Shown here: piece by piece, positions 1-10,619 of the stretch
Numbering within the stretch: position 1 is the stretch's first letter
How the letters are laid out: each line of letters starts with the position of its first letter
Assembly (NCBI GenBank): GCA_030544215.1
Contig: JARZZO010000013.1
Span: 21,938,729-22,002,728 of the forward strand
DNA: 64,000 nt
Source of the DNA: Zantedeschia hybrid cultivar
Taxonomy: Eukaryota > Streptophyta > Magnoliopsida > Alismatales > Araceae
Reading direction: 5' to 3'
Position numbers and translations under genes: made by a program
Notes under the pieces: generated by a model
What the model was told of the DNA's origin: nothing
Databases searched by the model: none
What the model saw: the letters and a program-made list of their open reading frames with translations, nothing else

Positions 1-974
1 AATAAGGAATCATTCGCTCTCGGTACTTAGAGAGAGAATGCTCTAGGAAGGATACGCGAAAGTCCCTGACCAGGGCAGACGATAATATCGGAAAATGAGT
101 TTTCCGATATTCATCAGTGGCATCCAATCCAAGTGAGTCGACCGGTTAGGGTTTGACAGCTTGCCATGCCCTGAGTTGACTCGAGAGCATTGTACGAATG
201 AAGGATTATATCCACGCGGTAACTATCGGCGGAAAGGTTCCAAGAGTGGGTTACTTAACCCCAATACCTTCTGGGTTTACGCGGTGTTGCTTGGCACCCA
301 ACGTGATCGGAGGCCCGGTCGAATTCGATGTGCGACATCAATTCGATTGATTAATTAATTAATAAAGGGTTATTAATTGATTAATAAAGCCAGTGAGGAG
401 TCACTGGGCTTGTTGGGCTATTAACTAAACTGGTACTTGGGCCTAGAGGGTCACACGCAAATGATTCTCAAGGCGATGGATAAATAAGTGGGTTTTATGC
501 AAACCGGGGGTTTTTATGAAAACCACGCGGTTAGTATAAAACATAACGAACGGGCTGAGCAGGCCAAGCTGCTGCTAACCCTAGCCGCCCCTCCTCAGTT
601 TCTGTCTCTCTCTGGCGTCCAGACAGATCCAGATCTGCTCCGTTGCTTCTCCAAATCCCGTTCGACAGGAAATCGTCCGCACGTTGCAACAATCGTTGCG
701 GCGACCGACGGAGGTTTCGTGGGCTGCGAAGAATGAGGAACGCGAGGATATCCGTCGCGAGGAGGATCGCGTAGACTTCGCTAGAGGCCGGGCGCTTGCA
801 CGGCTTGCCACCGCACCGACGGAACCGAACGGTTGCGGATTTGAATCCGCACACGGTGAGAATCGATTATCCGATAATCGTTGTTTTTAGTTTTTCGAAA
901 CGGGAACGGATCGCTGTAATTTTTTTTAGTTTCTACTGCGTGAGCGATCCGGAGAAACCCAAGAAAACCCAACA
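1..974 (+). mobile_element. Family-A copia LTR, 3' part, cut by the window edge
   Basis: This is the reverse complement of the family-A LTRs at 46095-47647 and 52033-53586, so it lies in plus orientation. It ends in CCCAACA at 974, the normal family-A LTR terminus. What follows is not a primer binding site but the GC-rich leader segment of a family-B element, so it most likely ends an A element or solo LTR inserted in the B leader. In that case CCTGG at 975-979 would be the right-hand target duplication; the left one lies outside the window. A TATA-like sequence lies at 535. The 65-110 residue reading frames here are chance frames. Confidence 0.85.
535..542 (+). promoter_or_regulatory. TATA-like box of family-A LTR
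   Basis: TATAAAAC stands in the LTR, about 70 bases downstream of the family-wide block TGACCC-CTCTAGGCCC (here in reverse complement near 440-455). The same box is at the equivalent place in the other A LTRs, for example minus strand 46528-46535. The role is inferred from position and conservation. Confidence 0.5.
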
Positions 975-1299
975 CCTGGACCGGCTGGCCCCGCGCCGGC
1001 TCGAGCTAGGGGGCCTGGACAGGCCCGGCGGTGCCAAACTCCTGGCTGGCTGGGCCAAGAGGGACCGGGCCAAGCCCGAGCCCAGGGACCATTCTTGTCC
1101 GAGCCAGGCTTGGCCCTAGCCAGGCCCAATTCAAGGCCCATAAGGCCCGTTTGGCCAAAGCCCATTAAGCCCCTTTAAACCCCCCTTAATAAATGAATCT
1201 CACCCCATTTAACTTTAAAATTGAAATTAAATTATGTTTAAAATATGTTTTAAACATTAATTTATATTTTAAGTTAAAAGGGGTTGTTTTTATTAAAGA

Positions 1300-2170
1300 T
1301 GTGATCTTTAGTGGAGGATTAAATTATTAAGATATGATCTTAATTTATTAATTAACAAGTGTTGTTATTGATTAATTAAGATATAATCTTAATATTAGAG
1401 GGGTTTAAAATTTAAGATATGATCTTAATGTTAATTCTCTTTTAACTAAGAGATTAAGGGTCTTAATTAAGATGTGATCTTAAATCATCGTTAACAACTA
1501 TTGTTAATTTATATTTAAGATGTGATCTTAAATTAATATTAACATGTGTTGTTAATTAATTGTTAAGTCATGACCTTAATATTAAATAACAAATGTTGTT
1601 ATTTACTCTTAGTTAAGTGATTAGATTAATATTAATCATTTCTTAGTAATTGTTGTTAAGAAATTATTTTAATAATTTAGAGACACTTAATAATAGTTGT
1701 TAAGTGATTAATTAACTTTTTATAATTGTTATAATTAAGTTAATTATTTCTTGAGTAATAAACCTTAATAAAAAGTTATTAAGGATTAATTAAGTCTTAA
1801 TAATAGTTATTAAGATTATTAATTAGTTTACTCAAGTATCTCTTAATTATTGATTTTAATGATCTAATCTACTTGGAATTTAATCTTTTATAAATGTTAT
1901 TAAAGGATTAAATTAAGTCTAAGATGTTAGACTATTTTAATTGGAAATGTTCTAATTATTATTTCTTAATAATTGTTATTGAGAAATATACTTTAAGTGA
2001 AAGGGTTAATTAACGAGGAGTTGTTATGGAATTATAAATTCTTTTATAAGTGTTATTTAAAAATTTTAATTCTTTCTAAATGTTAGATTGTTTCACATTA
2101 ATAATTGTTACTAATGTGAATTAAAATTAATCTAAGTGTTAGATTAATTAATTTAGAATTGTTCTAAATT
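1300..2170 (+). repeat. AT-rich array of short hairpins in copia B leader
   Basis: No gene is visible. The stretch is a run of short inverted repeats with three- or four-base loops. Examples are TTAAGAT-ATG-ATCTTAA (near 1338 and 1412), a 9-pair stem TCTTAATAA-TAG-TTATTAAGA near 1795-1815, CACTTAATAA with loop TAG near 1683, an 11-pair stem starting TTTCTTAGTAA with loop TTG near 1642, and AATCTAA-GTG-TTAGATT near 2132. Stem sequences differ while pairing is kept. The minus-strand copia leaders of this window hold equivalent arrays at the same place. Confidence 0.75.
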
Positions 2171-3037
2171 ATGCATGGAATATTTTAGTATTTTAATTTT
2201 AGCTTTGTGTGCACATGTTGATGTGTTTAATATTTTAAATTAGAATTATTGCATGTTAGAAAATAAGATTTTCGAAAATTCAAATTATCCAATTTTGATT
2301 GGTTCCCAGATTTTAAGAAAGCCAAAATTATTATAATTTCAAAATTTTAGCCTTTATGTGATGTGTTTTATCATGTGTGCATGGTTAAAATTTGTGGTGG
2401 TCATGGACATGCACGTAGTTAAATTTCATATCATGTGATGGTGTGTGATTATGTGGATTGTTATGGAATGTGATATTCATTAATTAAGTGTTAATTAATG
2501 AGGCATGCGTGTCTCCCTCTCTTTCTCATTCCATTGTAATTCTATCTCTCTCCATTATTATACTCGGCCATAAGACTTTCTCTTACAATTTATTTGTATT
2601 TGAAATTGTTTCAAAATATATAATATTTGTATTTGATCGCGCCGGCCGAGAAGAGGCGAGAATGATCCACAAATGCAACCAGGAAGGCGACAGGAGATGA
2701 GATCACCAGTGGCTATGTGTTTGCATGTTTAAATTATGTAAATGTTATATAGTTTTGGTGATTAATTATTTAGCTCCAGTTAATCACCGTGCTGTCCATG
2801 ACCACATAATGAACATGTATGGTTGATGCATGCCTTTTAGTTTTTAATTATGAATCGATTACTAATGTCTAGGTATAGTTAAATATATTCGATATATTTA
2901 TAAACTATCACCTAGGATGAGACCAACTTAACATAAACAACACCTTCAACATAAAGTCTAAGTCGGAGCACGAGTCATTGAGAATGTACCGCGTGGCTTT
3001 CCATCAATATAGTTCTTAGAACTTGATTCAGTGATGA
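2171..3037 (+). other. Copia B leader, unstructured part
   Basis: Non-coding leader between the AT-rich array and the larger hairpins. It matches, in reverse complement, the minus-strand leaders around 10000-10600 and 43980-44700; for example the block reading GTGCTGTCCATGACCACA near 2790 has counterparts at 44070 and 58365. A 70-residue frame at 2488-2700 has no recognisable domain and I treat it as chance. Confidence 0.6.
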
Positions 3038-3353
3038 CAGTTTCTACGTGTTTATCCGACATCTGCCACCATCTGATGAAAGGACTATTAACTATGGCAT
3101 TATGATGCCTTGAGATTAGAATAGAGGAACGGTGTAGCTATCCTCGCGTTTACCCGGGAGCTACATTCTTACTCTACTCTGTCACGTATTGATGGTAAAG
3201 CTTAGACCAAGTATAATGGTCTACTGTGTTTACCCGGGACCATTAAAGACCTGAGAGCCGAAATAAGATCGGATATTGCAAGGAGTTGCAATTACTATGA
3301 GACGGTTGCTATAAGATAATGGTATGATACTATGTGTTTACCCAAGGTCATAC
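3038..3353 (+). other. Four-hairpin leader array, family-B type
   Basis: Four spaced copies of a motif close to GTGTTTACCCGGG (near 3047, 3147, 3226 and 3334) each lie in the loop of an inverted repeat with its own stem. Stems are GTAGCT/AGCTAC (3134-3139 and 3159-3164), AATGGTC/GACCATT (3215-3221 and 3238-3244) and GTATGA/TCATAC (3322-3327 and 3348-3353). The first copy has only a weak CAG/CTG stem. It occupies the place of the TTGTGGATAGCACAA hairpin array in families A, C and E. Confidence 0.7.
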
Positions 3354-3383
3354 TATGATTCTTAGAGATTCTGATCCTTACTA

Positions 3384-3429
3384 GGAGACCGTCGGAGTCT
3401 CCCGTTCCGTATACCTGAAGGTTATACAG
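3384..3429 (+). other. Paired hairpins upstream of gag, family B
   Basis: Two adjacent inverted repeats: GGAGAC/GTCTCC (3384-3389 and 3397-3402), then GTATACC/GGTTATAC (3409-3415 and 3420-3427). The same pair with different stem bases occurs before gag in the other copia elements (9388-9433, 38848-38893, 57747-57793, 63899-63936). An AGTGGGA purine tract follows at about 3444, also as in the others. Confidence 0.7.
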
Positions 3430-3529
3430 TCCATCGAAAAATAGTGGGAAATAATTCAAGATAAAGGACCATAATTGAATTATAAGAACTATCTGCTTAA
3501 ATCACGTTATTTCCTTCGATCACTAATAT

Positions 3530-6307
3530 GTCGTCTATTCGAGATTTTGACATGTTGAATGCTAATACTTCTCATATTCAGACTGACTAGAAAACTCTGA
3601 AGAATGTCTTCAGGGCCAAGTGAAAGTCATTATCTTAATCAGATATCATGAATCCTCTTACTTAGATAGACCAAGGTGAAGAGGTACTCATGGTATGCCT
3701 TTTTTGAAAGGCAATGATTGTCATGAAATCTCGTATTTGGATAGACCAAGATGAAGAGACATTCATGATATGTCTTTGAGAAAGGCAAGTGGTAGGATTT
3801 AAACGACCGAATCCACACTTGAAAATGATAAAGGAAAGTCAGCTGAGATAGAGAAGTAGCAGTTCTCCCACTGCAAACAATATAAGAAAATTGGTAAAGG
3901 CAAAATGAATATGAAACTTGAAAGAAGTTTCATATATTCTTATTATCAACTTTTGCATGTCTATTGAAGAATTAGCGTGTCAAATATGGGATATTAGAAA
4001 TGATTCTCAGAGCTGCGATGGAATGCAGACTTAGACAAGTAAAAGAAAATCGAGAAAATGTAAGTGTTGAGTTAGACTCAACTATTGTTCATGATATTCA
4101 TAGGTTGCTGTCTGACAGTAAATCTTTGTATATCTATAGGAGTCTAAAATGAAACTGAATAATTGTTATTTAGTTATATAAGATATCAAGAATTATAAAA
4201 GTGAATAACGTTGACTGAGAATGAATAATAGTTATTCAAATCAGTCAATGCACTATACATTCTTGAAGTGACATTTCATGTGATGAATATTCACAAGTCT
4301 TCTATAGAAATGAACTGTGTGAATCCTGATTATCTATGGTATTGTACATAGGGTTCTACAATAATAAATTATTGATGCTGATGCATATTGATGTAACCAG
4401 CTCAAAGGCCAAAGATAATCACTACTATTGACTTACCTTATAGTTCACTCTTGGAATGATTTGACTATATGTACTTACTGAAGTACAAGACGAATATATC
4501 TGAGAGATTAAGGTATAAGATCAATATGAAGTATTAGAATTTTTGATTTGATTAAAGAAACTAATACTTAGGTATATGATTCACATAAATCATTAAGAGG
4601 ATAATTGTATCCTCGCTCGATTGATCTTCATTGTGCATCATAGTAATATGATAGAATGAGGAATTGTACTTTATTAAGATATGGTGCAATACATAATAAG
4701 ATTTGCCTAATTGTTATCCTTGTGAACATGAGCATGAACATTAGATGTCCATGCTTTACAGATGGTTCCAAATAAGTCAGTTTATGTCCATATAAGATAT
4801 GGAAACCAAATAATTCATATGAGATGTGAATTATGAACAAACCTGATTTAAAAGTCAGGTACGATCGTAATGTGAATTTATGAATGTCTAAAGAGTTTGG
4901 ATATTACAGTTATTGGCCAGACGATAACGAAATAATTGTCGTCCTGAAAGCTGTCTTTTGTGAAGAGGAATATGTCCTCAAAGAAAACAGTGGGAGCTGA
5001 TAAAACTAGAAGATGTTCTAGATTCACAAGTTAACATAAGATTATTAGATATTCTTTAGTTGTTTGGAACCACGCATGACACACATCAGAGAGTTTCATA
5101 GATTTTTTGAGATTCTCTCAGTGACTAAAAGGATATGTTTGACATATCTAATTTAGCAAGATGAGAGGAACTCAAAATAGATTATGATCTAAAATTTATG
5201 ATAATGATGCTCTCTGTCATTACAACTTTGAGATTGATAATTTTATTAGAATTCTACTTATCTATACTGTAAATCATGAGATGATGACAGTTGGATATTA
5301 AAAGCGCTCTCTCAATGTGATTGAGGTAAAGATGTATATGATACACCTTTAAAGTTTTTAGAATGTCCAGTAAGCAAGTTATGATTTCAAAGATCATTTT
5401 GAATCAAACTAAAACTTCCCAAAGTAGTAATAAGAGTTTTTGACTTAATTGTCAGATATTACGTGATCATTAAGAATGATCACGGACTATGTGTATTCAA
5501 AGAGGACAGTGGGAGTACGGTCGCTTTAGTAATGCTTTATGATAATAACATCAAAGTCATTAAGAATGACTTCGGGATGTTACTATTAGTGAAAGCATTG
5601 TTAACTATGGTTTCTTCCATAATGGATTTAGTTATAATATCCCACGTATTAGAAATACGAATCTATTAAGATAGATCAGTGGGGATATTATATTGACCTG
5701 TATGTCAAAATGTTTGACATAAATTTCATAACAAATCTCAATTGTTGAGATATGAAATTTATTCTTTTAAAGAAAAGATTCCTTAAAGGATACAGGAGTG
5801 AAATGCATCATTAAGCGCTTCAGAAGTGCTAAGGATGCATTCACGTATATGAAGAGGATGATTTTAAACTATGAGATCACACTGACTCAAATTTCAAGTC
5901 AAATAATGGATTCAACCTTCTAGTAGAAAGGAATGGATTGGAAGAGTTCTAATCCAAAACTCAATATTAAGGTCACGACATAAATAAGTAATACTCTTAT
6001 TAAAACAGTATGGATGAAAAGGTTCATCCCTAAACTAGATGTAGGTCTCTGATACAATCCTATTGTTGTAGGACAACAGTGGGAGCAATGAATTGTGTGA
6101 TCGAGCCATGGCCTCTTCAAAAGTTGCAGAACATTCTGAGGCTCTTTCACAAGTTCGGAGACAAAGGATAAATAGGAAATAACGTAATGGAAAATATTCC
6201 ATCTATAGACAATTTAGCAGATCCCTGACCAAGTCTTAGTCACAGACTTTTTGTGAGCATCACCTACATTTGATGGAGATCAAATGTGAAGGTGATTGGC
6301 TTGAGTC
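3530..6307 (+). pseudogene. Decayed copia gag-pol (family B)
   Basis: Translated pieces still follow the copia polyprotein order. A gag N-terminus reading ILDMLNANTSHIQTD lies near 3547. An integrase C-terminal stretch ending in a KENSGS-like sequence lies near 4950-4995. A reverse transcriptase piece reading IKNDHGLCVFKEDSGS lies near 5465-5515; there the catalytic YVDD is reduced to YDNN. RNase H pieces (CDNSGA near 6062, NLADP near 6210) come last. Frames change repeatedly and stops are frequent, so nothing can be made from it. Between about 3661 and 3790 a segment of roughly 65 bp is imperfectly duplicated (GATAGACCAAG-GAAGAG). Recognition rests on comparison with the better preserved copies in this window. 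Confidence 0.7.
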
Positions 6308-6308
6308 C

Positions 6309-6319
6309 AAGTGGGAGAT
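6309..6319 (+). other. Polypurine tract of family-B copia
   Basis: AAGTGGGAGAT immediately precedes the TGATGG start of the LTR. It is the plus-strand DNA primer site and fixes the orientation of the element and the LTR boundary. Confidence 0.9.
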
Positions 6320-7906
6320 TGATGGATATAGGTGTCCTCTAAGCCAATCATAAGGCACTTATTTCAATCTGGTTCACCAATTAATGGCATTAAATTCATT
6401 ATGTAAATTGGCATATTTATAATTGCGCATAATGAAGTCCATGCCTATGTACAATAGTCATCAGATTATGATGAAATCACAATAATGAGACTGATGACTT
6501 ATAAACACATATTCTTAATTGTTCCTAGTCGTAGGATGTTTGAGAAGGACATCAAACATCCGGTAAGACTAGTACATGTTATTCCAGCTCATATGATGAG
6601 GGTGACTGATCTCGTTAGTTACTCGTGTGGATATACAATGGTAAACCTGTAGGTGCTCATTGGAGAATAAGTTCACTGAACTGATCCGACATGAATCGCC
6701 GAATGGTAATTTACCTGACTGTCAATCGGCTTGATTCATCGTTACAGTAGCGTGGTTAATCCTTAGACTTGAGACACCAAAGACACCTTGTCGGTGGACT
6801 TCTGGACTTTGACCTTGACCTACGAATCCCTATCCAAGGGATCTCTAATAGTCAAGGATCGGGTCCAGCGGAAGACCTTCGAAAGTGATTGTGTGTTCAA
6901 TAAAGGATCGTTCGCTCTCAGGTAACTGGAGAGAGAATGCTCTAGAATAGAGCCGCAGGAGTCTCTGGCCAAAGCAAACAATATCAGAAAAAGAGGTTTT
7001 CGGATATTGTACAGCGGAGTCTGATTCAAGTGAGTTGACCATCTAGGGTTTGACAGTTGACCATACCCTAGGTTAACTCGAGGGCATTGTGCGAACGAAG
7101 GATTATAGCTACGCGGTAACTGTGGACAGACAGGTTCCATGAGTGGGTTGTTGAACCCCATTACCTTCCGGGATCATGCGGTGTTGCTTGGCACCCAACT
7201 TGATCAGAAGTCCGACCGAATTTACATGCGATGTTAATTCGGTTAAGTAATTAGTTAATATCTAGATATTAATTAATTACAATAAGTCAATAACTAGTTA
7301 TTGGACTTAACGGACTAAAAACTGGACTGATAAATGGGCCTAGAGGTTCACACGCAATAAGATTCTCAGTCGGTGGTACATAAGTGGGATTTGTATTAAC
7401 TCGAGGACTTTTGTGAAAAGTCGCGCCGACTTAATATATATACGCGCTGTTGAGAAACCCTGGGCCAAGCTTCAGGATTTCCCCATACTGGCCTTAATCC
7501 CCTCCTTTCTCTCTCCTCCTCTGGTCGCCCCATTCGAGGCGCCGGGATTGTCACCGCCTCCGCCGCATATGATTCCCAAAAGTCAGGAATTCCCGTCCGT
7601 GGGTTTTCAGCAATCGTTGCGGCGACGGATCTCCAGCGAGTGAGCTGATACGGACGAGGGGTCGAGGACGAACCACCGCGAAGGATCGCGTGGATACCGC
7701 TGGAGGCCGGACGCTTGTGCGGCTCGCGGCGTCGCCTCGACAGAACCTAAACGGAAGCGGATTCGAATCCGCGCACGGTAATCGGATTATTCCCGTTAGT
7801 TTTTTATTTTAGTTTTTCGTTCCGAATCGGATCAGCGGGCATCGGGCGGGATAAATTTTGTTCATCGTTTCCGCTACGTTCTTCGCGTCCCGCCCGGATC
7901 CCAACA
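6320..7906 (+). repeat. 3' LTR of family-B copia (1,587 bp)
   Basis: Starts TGATGG, ends ATCCCAACA. The same LTR stands as solo copies at 14349-15932 (minus, 1,584 bp) and 58636-60223 (plus, 1,588 bp). It is a diverged relative of LTR A. A likely TATA box (TATATATA, about 7434-7442) lies about 90 bp after the conserved CTAGAGG-TTCACACGC block. Frames of 60-110 residues on either strand are chance. Confidence 0.9.
7434..7442 (+). promoter_or_regulatory. TATA-like box of family-B LTR
   Basis: TATATATAC in the LTR, with the same run at about 59753 in the plus-strand solo LTR and about 14806 on the minus strand in the other solo LTR. Role inferred. Confidence 0.4.
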
Positions 7907-7911
7907 TAGGT

Positions 7912-9271
7912 ATGTTGCTGACTCTAGAGCATACCCCCAAAGGGACACTGGTAATCCCGAAAAGCTCATCATGGATCACACTATGTCCAACAAGGTGCGA
8001 TTCCTCCTTTCTGATACACCATTCATCTGTGGTGTATATGGAAGGGTCAGTTGAAAGAGGATACCATTATCCTTTAGGAATTGTGTAAAAACAGTACTCA
8101 AGTATTCTCCTCCTCGATCTGATCGAAGAGTTTTAATACTCTTTCATGTCTGCTTCTCTACCTCTTTTTTGAACTCCTTAAACTTCTCAAATGCTTCCGA
8201 CTTATACTTCATTAAGTACACATAACTGAATCTTGAGAAGTCATCAGTGAACGTGATGAAGTATGAAAAGCCACATTTGGCTTGGGTGGACATTGGACCA
8301 TATACATCTGAATGTATTAATCCCATAATGTCCTTGGCTCGGTTTCCACATCTAGTAAATAGAGATTTTGTCATTTTTCCCATAAGGCAGGACTCACATG
8401 TTGCAAACGATTCATAATCGAATGCATTCAAATATCCATGTTTGTACAATTTTTGCAACTTGCTTTCACCAATGTGTCCAAGTCTACAATGCCACATGTA
8501 GGCTTGGTTCACACAATTTTTACTCTTCTTAAGAGCTTTATCAATATGAAGATTGTAATTAGAAACATCTAAGAGGTATAGACCGTTGACTAAAGATGCC
8601 GAAGTTATTGATTTATTACAATAATAAATCGAACAGCTTCTATTCTCAATAGTTAACCTATATCCTATCTTGTCCGAACAAGATTCTGATATTATGTTCT
8701 CTATTATGCTAGGAACATAATAACAATCTTCTAATGATAAGACGTCTCCTGATGGAAGCCTGAGGTTTGCTGTTCCAACTGCGACCGCCGCAACTTTTGT
8801 GCCGTTTCCTAGCCTCAATTCCACCTCGCCTTTTCTCAGCTTGCGCTTACTTGTCAGCATCTGCACATCATGACAGATATGAGAAGCACATCTTGTATCT
8901 AATACCCAAGATATGGAATCTCTAACTGACAAGTTGATATCTATCATATAGATATCTGAAACTTCTGATAGCTTCATCTTTCCATGAGCTTTATCGCTGA
9001 GGAACTCCTTGCAGTTCCTCTTCCAGTGACCTTTTTGCTTACAGTAGAAGCAGTCACCCTTTACTACTTTTTCTTTGTCCTTCGATCTTTTATCGTACGC
9101 TATCATCTCTGCCTCAGGGGCCTCTAATGCTGATTCAGCAAAAGGATCAACATCAAGGACGTAGGCAATCTGCTCAGATCTGAAGACATTCTTTAGGTTT
9201 CTAAGCCAATCCGAGTAGTTCAAGCTAGTCAAAAGATTGGCATCAAGTATGCTACAGAGTATGTTATTCAA
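7912..9271 (-). pseudogene. Copia gag(deleted)-protease-integrase, partial
   Basis: A 375-residue open frame (9271 to 8144). The gag N-terminus (ILDANLLTSLNYSDWLRNLK, residues 8-27) runs straight into the zinc knuckle CFYC-KGHWKRNC (about 74-87), leaving out about 170 residues present in element E. Protease follows with DTRCASH in place of DTGCASH; the changed glycine should impair it. Then come the pre-integrase HCRLGH with its C-x2-C pair, and the integrase start with HSDVYGP. A TGA at 8144-8146 ends the frame. Sequence beyond it continues in frame through LRSDRGGEY and NGVSERRNR to about 7912, with another TGA near 7997. The same gag deletion occurs in A2 (57395-57634). The product would lack most of the capsid. 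Confidence 0.85.
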
Positions 9272-9387
9272 CGATATAATTCTCTATAGGAGATGAATAA
9301 AATCTATTTAGCAAATGTTAATTATTAAAATTAAAAACAAGACATGGTCTTTTAATCAAATTTTAACTCCCACTAATTTTCGACGTA

Positions 9388-9433
9388 CTGTATAACCCTC
9401 AGTTATACAGAACGGGAGATGCCGACAATCTCC
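9388..9433 (-). other. Paired hairpins upstream of gag
   Basis: Plus-strand reading: CTGTATAAC/GTTATACAG (9388-9396 and 9402-9410), then GGAGAT/ATCTCC (9415-9420 and 9428-9433). Transcript sense is the minus strand. The stems are perfect and differ at paired positions from those in families B, C and E. Confidence 0.75.
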
Positions 9434-9465
9434 TAGTGGGGATTAGAATCTCAGTGACTCGCAAG

Positions 9466-9780
9466 ACAGTCTTGTGGATAGCACAACAAACTGTAATACA
9501 ATCAAAGAGCACCCATCTCATGTGACTTGCAACTCCTTGCAATATCCAATTATATCTTTGGTCCACAAAGATTTAATGGCCTTGTGGATAGCACAACAAG
9601 CCACTAATTCTGGTCTAAGCTAACCATCGTTTCGAGACGAGCATTGATTTGCATGTAGCCCTTGTGGATAGCACAACAAAGTTATATGGTTCTTCTACCC
9701 TGATCAAGTAGGCAGCTAATGTCATAGCCACAGTCTCTCCTCACAATTAAACAAGCCTTGTGGTAACACAACAAACCTGC
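9466..9780 (-). other. Four-hairpin leader array (TTGTGGATAGCACAA type)
   Basis: Four copies of CTTGTGG-ATAGCACAACAA (plus-strand reading) near 9471, 9581, 9661 and 9758. The motif folds on itself (TTGTG/CACAA), and flanking bases extend the stem: ACAG/CTGT at copy 1, TGGC/GCCA at copy 2. Copy 4 is changed (GGTAACACAA) and its outer stem is damaged. Counterparts are at 38926-39238, 43530-43845, 55430-55640 and 57820-58140. Confidence 0.7.
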
Positions 9781-10619
9781 CTAAAGTAATTTGAATCCTA
9801 TGACTATAATGATGGTGGATCACGCGATAAGTTCTTAACTACTTACGTTATAGCTTAGAATTTAGACGATGATATTTAGATAACTTTTATCTTGGTCTCT
9901 CATAAATGATAGTATATAAATATATCGTATATATTTACGAAATACTATACTTGCTTTGATTCATAATAAAAAAGAAACACATTGCATCTCATACATGTTT
10001 ATTGTGGTCATGGATAGCAAAATGGTTTGACTAGAGCCAACAGTCAAACGCACACAAAATCTAATATAACATTTACATTAGATAACCTGCGAACATAGGC
10101 AAAGGATCTCCATCATATCGCTTTTCTGCTTGCATCTGTAGATCGTCATCACTCCTTCCTCGGTTGCCTCGATCATATTACAATAATTCTAGAATTACAT
10201 GAAAACAGAAGAAGGCCTTATAGCGAGTACAAGAGGAGGTAGAAGTACATCGGAGTAAGAGAGAGGGAGAGAGATACGCAGATCTCTATTTATTAACAAT
10301 TTAATAAACATCCATCATTCATCCCCGATCCACTCACATCATTCATCACATGAATAATATTAAAAAATGCATATCCATGACCACAGTGTGTTTTAAACAT
10401 TCCACACATGATAAGCGCATCACATGGCTAAATAAAAGAGTTTCAAAATTAAATAATTTTTAACTTTCAAATATAGGTTCCAATCAAAATTAGCTTTTAA
10501 TTTTGAAAAACTCTTTCAATTAACTTAACATGCAATTAAACCAAATTTAAAAGCATAAAACACACATCACATGTGCACACACTCCAAATTAATAATTCCA
10601 TATTATTTCATACAAATTA

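Larger units (their letters stand above)
975..7906 (+). mobile_element. Decayed Ty1/copia element, family B, 3' part
   Basis: A plus-strand copia element whose 5' LTR lies left of the window. In order it shows a GC-rich leader segment (975-1165), an AT-rich hairpin array (about 1200-2170), further leader (to about 3500), remnants of gag, integrase, reverse transcriptase and RNase H (3530-6300), a polypurine tract (6309-6319) and a 3' LTR (6320-7906). It inserted into the integrase region of the minus-strand copia that resumes at 7907. TAGGT at 7907-7911 is the expected target duplication; its partner is outside the window. No long open frame survives, so this is an old copy. Confidence 0.8.

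Noticed and set aside
9466..9780. Regular CTTGTGGATAGCACAACAA repeats with unlike spacers, resembling a CRISPR array
   Set aside because: Only four units, spacers of 60-90 bases, inside a plant copia leader and present in each copy; no cas genes. They are hairpins of the element.
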